DNA of 10,249 bases, taken from positions 3,837 through 14,085 of the forward strand of contig JACDDJ010000038.1 in assembly GCA_013817065.1 (NCBI GenBank), in the 5' to 3' direction. The position numbers and the translations under genes are program-made. The notes below the pieces were generated by a model, which had not been told where the DNA came from, did no database searches, and worked only from the letters and a program-made list of their open reading frames with translations. This document shows, in pieces, positions 7,001 to 10,249 of the stretch (its first letter is position 1; the number at the start of each line of letters is the position of its first letter). This stretch comes from Acidobacteriota bacterium (GTDB lineage: Bacteria; Acidobacteriota; Vicinamibacteria; Vicinamibacterales; 2-12-FULL-66-21).

Positions 7001-8382
7001 CCGCCCGCGAACGCGATCGTCGGCATGACTTGATGGCCGGCGACGGCGGTGTTGTCGACGGTTACCGGGAGGGTCCACGTGGCGCCGTTTGTAGAGGAGG
7101 CGATCACGATCCGCGCATCACCCTCCTCCAGATCATTCAACGGGGCGAAGCCGCGTTCGGCCCAGGCAACGTAGACGCGCCCTTCGCCGTCGATGGTCAT
7201 CGTCGGGTAAGCATTGGTACGGAACAGATCTTCTCGCGTTGGCTGGTCCAGCGACGCGAGTTCCGCCAGTTCGACAGCCCGCTTGAACGACTTGCCGTGC
7301 AACTGGGGATCCAGGCCCACCTTCTTGCCGCGCGGGAAGCGTCGGGCGCGCCCGGGCGGATCCCACTTGCGGCCCTGGTCCATCGAGCGGGTGACCATGA
7401 TCGAGTCGTCGGTGCCGTCGGCCGTGAAGCGCCGCCAGGCCAGGTAAAGCGTTCCGCTGTTGGGATCGATCGCGAGCGTGGCGCCCTGGTTGATGGGGTC
7501 GTTGTCTGAACTGATCTGCTGCGGTGCGCTCCAGGTCGCACCACAATTGGTCGACCGTGAGAGATAGACCTGCGACCGGAGTGACGCACCTTCGCCGACG
7601 ATGAGAGTGTAGGCGGCGTACGCGGCGCCTCCCGGGAAGGTGTTGTCGACCTGCTTGAAGACCTCCGGATTCTGCGACGTTCGCTGCTGCGTGGTGATTT
7701 TGCACATCTCGGCGTTGGCGCGCGGGATGTCGACTGCGAACCACGGCTTGTCGATGAAAGCAGTGCCGTCGTTGGTCTGGACCAGCTTCGTGTCGACGAA
7801 TACGATGGGGTCGCCCGCTTCCTGGTTGTTGTTGTCGATGAACCGTGAGACGAACATCGCGCTCTTCGCCGGGACCGCGGGAGTGCTCCCGTTAGCCGGC
7901 ACCGCGCGCGTGAACGCGATCCCGGAGTAGTAGAAGAGACCGTTGGTACCTGCCCGAACGACCGGGTCCGCACCGGCGGTGTAGCCCCCGGTGCGGAGCG
8001 GGGACGGACTCCCCGCATCCTGTGGATAGCCCGGGATCAGCGTGCTGCGCCAGGTGTTCCCGCCGTCGTAAGACTTGAACACGCCCATCCATGCGTCGCC
8101 GGTCTCGTTATCCCCCGGAAGCCCCGGGATATCCACCGTCCTATAGTCGTTCGCACCGGCAAGAAGGTGCAGAGGGTTTCGGGTGGACGCCGCGATCGAC
8201 GGTTCGTTCTGCCTCTGCAAGTACGGGTCGCCCCCCGGCAAGGTGCGGCCGGAGACCATGTTGACGTTGCGTCCAGGAATCTGGGCCTGCAGCAGGGCGG
8301 CAGCGCCGATTGCGACCGCGACGCCGGAGAGCAGGCGACGGACGAGTTTCGACAAGACCGATGGGGAGCTGACCTGAGCCAT
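4003..8382 (-). CDS. Giant secreted Asp-box / NPDIS-repeat / C-type-lectin-like protein (1459 aa)
   Basis: Large multidomain extracellular protein. ATG 8382 is chosen because AAAGGA precedes it at 9-nt spacing and a signal peptide follows (KLVRR at 12-16, hydrophobic 17-33, cleavage near LLQAQ-I). Domains in order: an N-terminal sialidase-like region with four Asp-box motifs of varying quality (SYDGGNTW 104-111, STNCGATW 277-284, SMDQGRKW 333-340, SSTNGATW 429-436), suggesting a beta-propeller; a beta-sandwich-like stretch (about 655-757); a pentapeptide array of 19 units, mostly NPDIS (758-852); a second beta-sandwich (about 860-1000); a Big-1/carboxypeptidase-regulatory-like Ig segment (about 1027-1095); a cysteine-free C-type lectin-like domain (about 1118-1252) with WLGL, EPNN (1214-1217) and GTWNNN; and a jelly-roll-like C-terminus (about 1262-1459). 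No sortase, PEP-CTERM or membrane anchor is visible. Adhesion or glycan binding is likelier than sialidase activity, as I cannot identify sialidase catalytic residues. A -10 box lies about 61 bp upstream. Confidence 0.9.
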   Translation of the reverse strand: MAQVSSPSVLSKLVRRLLSGVAVAIGAAALLQAQIPGRNVNMVSGRTLPGGDPYLQRQNEPSIAASTRNPLHLLAGANDYRTVDIPGLPGDNETGDAWMGVFKSYDGGNTWRSTLIPGYPQDAGSPSPLRTGGYTAGADPVVRAGTNGLFYYSGIAFTRAVPANGSTPAVPAKSAMFVSRFIDNNNQEAGDPIVFVDTKLVQTNDGTAFIDKPWFAVDIPRANAEMCKITTQQRTSQNPEVFKQVDNTFPGGAAYAAYTLIVGEGASLRSQVYLSRSTNCGATWSAPQQISSDNDPINQGATLAIDPNSGTLYLAWRRFTADGTDDSIMVTRSMDQGRKWDPPGRARRFPRGKKVGLDPQLHGKSFKRAVELAELASLDQPTREDLFRTNAYPTMTIDGEGRVYVAWAERGFAPLNDLEEGDARIVIASSTNGATWTLPVTVDNTAVAGHQVMPTIAFAGGKLMIAYYDFQHDVSGVFRRFVDETSAVTFGQKRHTVDVRAAMALPGPITEFGSSVRVSEYLMGNRPNTPPGPVEQLQYNPPNLKLFQLGTVPFVGDYIDLAPSPSFGPTAGGGWTYNTAPASSPLFHAVWTDNRDVVPPINGDWKTYTPPTLGGCVPGREGMRNQNIYSARITGGLVAGSPGNTKPLHPTLPRGFVVFAQNATEVARTFRMTIQNQPVGGAASFLQASLLPSVPGGPAVPAIVTTVDVTVPRRSTIARNVYATSTDPDAQINVTVKEVGTAGGTETPGGLQATVILNPDISNPDISNPDISNPDISNPDISNAEVSNPDISNPDISNPDISNPDISNPDISNPDISNVQVANPDISNPDISNPDISNPDISNPDISNPDISNATPGDDSMTDTTWTVTNDGNTTTSFSVKLLLNGAQPSPTQIALQLILRKVYFNPVAVACVLKNQPHNQLLANITNPVFADPLNLTDPAITNSSVSNATLWLAPGETAKITLRVRDLNVNDGVTFTAAQVVTPVVLPQARDVALVNGVVVVGEDVAPAVPLNAEFLNLPVNAAPGVPLGTVSVRVKDTAGATLPGVPVTLSVRSVPSNAQIGSSLTSTTNADGTATFSLPGVPAGTYRLLAQADIVGQPPASAWSETFVVGDSRVQWSIQAGGNGNFYEYVKVTGLSWTQARDAAAARTHNGISGRLVTIANAAENQFVNSLRGTGVMRAWLGLYDPDGTGPRTFEWITGETETYRPWAPGEPNNLNFEFWVEMFTDGTWNNNVVSNPVYPTEGYIVEYAPPAAPPPGVSGSLTFNSASRSIGTWTQNVAQTFRLTVDMTAQTASLSINGLALDNAQNIPFAATTLSSVGVEFGTTGTQRFGWDDITVRDGAGSQPVFSASFSNDVVGQAPTAPAGGTWSIANQNGSVLVRSSSGNLLTKPVELSQNGGTNNVALVGNLNAPPQTGVWIIEWKSVMADPGTGYSSGFIFAPIVIRGGGAIIASIEYR
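5827..6111 (-). repeat. In-frame 15-bp repeat array coding for 19 pentapeptides (17 x NPDIS)
   Basis: Nineteen consecutive 15-bp units encode 5 NPDIS, NAEVS, 6 NPDIS, NVQVA, 6 NPDIS (residues 758-852 of the giant protein). The 17 identical peptides are written with 10 different 15-mers. Asn uses AAT or AAC, Ser uses AGC, AGT, TCC or TCG, Asp uses GAT or GAC, and one Ile and one Pro codon also differ. The two variant units keep Asn at position 1 and a beta-branched residue at position 4. In the register P-D-I-S-N it resembles the A-D/N-L-S/T-x pattern of pentapeptide-repeat beta-helices, with Ile for Leu. Confidence 0.97.
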
Positions 8383-8442
8383 ATGGCGGCGTCCTTTAGA
8401 TTGCTGGGGTTGAGCCCGCGTTTCGTCCCACGGGCGGCGATG

Positions 8443-8448
8443 ATTATA
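8443..8448 (-). promoter_or_regulatory. Candidate -10 box for the giant secreted gene
   Basis: A perfect TATAAT on the minus strand (8448-8443), inside GCGTATATAATC, lies 61 bp before ATG 8382 in the 133-bp gap after the TPR gene. The expected start is near 8436, with a leader of about 54 nt that includes the AAAGGA ribosome binding site. No good -35 hexamer is found at 16-18 bp spacing, so the promoter may be weak or activator-dependent. If real, the giant gene is transcribed separately from the TPR gene. Confidence 0.45.
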
Positions 8449-8515
8449 TACGCAGACCGCCACAAGGGGACACGAACGTCCTTTCGAACTCAAAAGTAAC
8501 GTGCCTGGGCTTGGC

Positions 8516-10249
8516 TTATTTGGCCGCCATGGCCCCACGCGCCTGAGCCAGGAACGCTTCAACCCGGGGCATCAGGCGATACGTCGGCAGGTCGTCGAGG
8601 AAAACGGCGGTCGCTTCCCCTTTTCGCGTCAGGCCCCGGTCGAACTCCTGGACGGCTTCGGGATAGGCGCGAAGCGCCAGGTAGGCTCGTCCCAGCCCAT
8701 AACGTCCGAGCCAGGTGTCATCGAGCTTTTGTGCGGCGTCGAAGGCTTCCTTCGCTTCGCGCGCACGACCGGCCGCCAGGGCCGCTTCGCCCCGCAAGAG
8801 GGCGCCGTAGATGCGAGGTTCGTCCTCGAGTTGATTGTCGAGCGCGGTTGCGATCTGCTGGGCCGCGGCACTGTCGCCCGCGGTGATGAGTGCGAGGGCG
8901 GCGAGGTACTGCGTGCCCTCGTCTTTGCCGAGGGTTGCGGCTTCGGTAGCGCCCTGCCTTGCGAGCGCGGCGCGACCTTGCTCGGCGAGAATGCCGGCCT
9001 TGATCGCCAGTCTGCGCGCATACGCGCTCTCGTCGCCCGCCGCCTTGTCCATCGCGAGGGCGGCGTCCAGCAACTTCAGCGCATCCTGCGGCCGTCCTTC
9101 GTAGAGCGCGAGATCGATCCGCCCCGAGGCGGCAAAGGATCTCGCCACCCCCGAATCGATCGCGCCGAGACGTTCGTACGTCGCCACAGCTTCCGAGTTG
9201 CGCCCGAGCGCGAGCTGCGACAGCGCAGTCGCCAGGAATGCCTTGGCATAGAGCGGATTGAGCGCGAGCGCTTCCGTTGCGGTGCGCTCCGCCGCCTCGA
9301 AGTCCCCGCTATACATCGCGAACAGCGCGACGTTGTTCTTTCTAATGACGTTCCGCGGATAGAAGTCAGACGCCTGCTGACCGAACTCACGCGCGCTCTT
9401 CATATCGCGCAAATAGAAGTGCGCCAGCGCGAGGTTGGCGAGGCCAGACGAATCGGCGGGGAAGTCCTTGACCAGCGCCTCGAACTCCTGCCGCGCCTTG
9501 TCGTTGCTGCGCTTGAACAGGTAGTAGCCGCCTCGCGTCCGGTATTTCTCACGCTCGGTCATCCGTTCGAGGTGCCCGAGCGCAGCGAGGTAGCTGGCCT
9601 CAGCCTCCTGGGGACGGCTGGAGTTGGCGTAGAGCGCCGCGAGGCCGGCATGAGCGCGCCCGAAGTTCGGATCGATTTGCAGCGTCCGCTGGTAGGCGGC
9701 AATCGCCTCCTCAGATTTGCCGGCCCACTGCAACTCCTGCGCTTCGGCATAGGCCTTGGCCGCGTCCAGGGATCCAGCGGTGAAGGTTTCGGCGGCGCCG
9801 GCGGCGCCGTCCGCGGTCGTGTCACCGAGTGCATCTCGGACCTGTGCGGCCATTCGACCGACCGCGTCGAGCACCTGGTCGCGTCCGGCCGCCCTGGTCG
9901 TCCAGTCGAGCAGGACCGCGTCCTGCGCCGACGGATCAGCAGAAGGACGCGTGACGTGCACGCGCAGCGCGTAGTCGCTGCCGGTGGCCTCGATACTTCC
10001 ACCGATGATCACGTCGAGCCCTTCCCGCAGCGTGATCAACTTCGCGGCGGCGTCGTTCAAGGTGCCACCAGGTGTCAGTTGACCAGCCAGCCGCAATGCA
10101 TCGCGGCGCGGATAAGCGTTGATGAAACCGGCGCCTTCAACGCCGACCGCGAGGGCCTGTTCGATCAACCCGGTGAACACCGGATCGTTCGCGCGATTGG
10201 CAAAGTCAGCGATCAGGACGGTCACCGGTTCGCGAGCGGCCGCCGGCGC
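8516..10249 (-). CDS. TPR-repeat protein, C-terminal part (probably of a Ser/Thr kinase-type sensor)
   Basis: Partial gene: 577 codons plus stop, open to the right edge. A GTG at 10225 is in frame, but the frame continues upstream with APAAAREP, a Pro/Ala linker leading into VTVLIADFANRANDPVF, so the true start is probably outside. Residues about 9-120 form an alpha/beta module (TVLIADF...LREGLDVIIGGSIEATGSDYALRVHV) like the TolB/FlgO-type domain found before TPRs. From about 163 to 550 there are many degenerate tetratricopeptide repeats, e.g. SEEAIAAYQRTLQIDPNFGR, AERTATEALALNPLYAKAFL and YPEAVQEFDRGLTRKG. From family memory, this layout (RMTEREKYRT..., ...FLDDLPTYRLMP) is the C-terminal half of acidobacterial membrane-bound Ser/Thr protein kinases. 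The kinase domain is not in this window, so that part is inference. The likely role is protein-protein interaction in signalling. Confidence 0.85.
   Translation of the reverse strand, partial: APAAAREPVTVLIADFANRANDPVFTGLIEQALAVGVEGAGFINAYPRRDALRLAGQLTPGGTLNDAAAKLITLREGLDVIIGGSIEATGSDYALRVHVTRPSADPSAQDAVLLDWTTRAAGRDQVLDAVGRMAAQVRDALGDTTADGAAGAAETFTAGSLDAAKAYAEAQELQWAGKSEEAIAAYQRTLQIDPNFGRAHAGLAALYANSSRPQEAEASYLAALGHLERMTEREKYRTRGGYYLFKRSNDKARQEFEALVKDFPADSSGLANLALAHFYLRDMKSAREFGQQASDFYPRNVIRKNNVALFAMYSGDFEAAERTATEALALNPLYAKAFLATALSQLALGRNSEAVATYERLGAIDSGVARSFAASGRIDLALYEGRPQDALKLLDAALAMDKAAGDESAYARRLAIKAGILAEQGRAALARQGATEAATLGKDEGTQYLAALALITAGDSAAAQQIATALDNQLEDEPRIYGALLRGEAALAAGRAREAKEAFDAAQKLDDTWLGRYGLGRAYLALRAYPEAVQEFDRGLTRKGEATAVFLDDLPTYRLMPRVEAFLAQARGAMAAK

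Noticed and set aside
8492..8506. AGGCACG-N4-TTTT on the minus strand before the giant gene, a sigma-54-like match
   Set aside because: The -24 half is good, but the nearly invariant GC of the -12 element is TT here, and a TATAAT box lies downstream.
8383..8562. 60-residue N-terminal extension of the giant protein (in-frame ATG at 8562)
   Set aside because: It would overlap the end of the TPR gene, has no signal-peptide character, and would bury the AAAGGA site, the TATAAT box and the proper signal peptide that starts at 8382.

Overview
The window looks like chromosomal DNA of a high-GC, Gram-negative soil-type bacterium, most likely an acidobacterium (Vicinamibacteria-like). This is inferred from protein style, not from a database search. 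Clues are a TPR protein resembling the C-terminal half of the large acidobacterial Ser/Thr kinases, very large secreted Asp-box proteins, and several small proteins of the kind common in that phylum. No phage, IS element, CRISPR array or integrase was seen.

Layout. 1-388 (minus): N-terminus of a secreted LamG protein running off the left edge, with a candidate sigma-54 promoter at 507-521. 389-825: no gene. 826-1053 (minus): a 75-aa protein of unknown function. 1054-1362: no gene. 1363-2517 (plus): a sigma-54 activator ATPase with no N-terminal sensory domain. 2514-2897 (minus): a stand-alone receiver-domain protein whose stop codon overlaps that of the activator. 2906-2982 (minus): tRNA-Pro(TGG), with its promoter just upstream. 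3019-3225 (minus): an internally deleted DUF5996 gene. 3255-3812 (minus): a conserved-looking hypothetical protein. 3813-4002: two stem-loops. 4003-8382 (minus): a 1459-aa secreted protein with an Asp-box region, a 19-unit NPDIS pentapeptide array, an Ig-like segment and a C-type lectin-like domain. 8516-10249 (minus): C-terminal part of a TPR protein continuing past the right edge.

How it may fit together. The right half encodes a signalling-type TPR protein followed, probably under its own promoter, by a giant cell-surface or extracellular protein. The left half is regulatory. A receiver-less sigma-54 activator lies tail-to-tail with an output-less receiver, which suggests a two-piece response regulator. 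A sigma-54-like promoter sits before the nearby LamG secreted gene. These links are inference from proximity and motif content.

The observations most worth following up are the NPDIS array, whose protein sequence is conserved despite many synonymous changes, the in-frame internal deletion of DUF5996, the split regulator, and the receiver gene placed 8 nt behind a tRNA.
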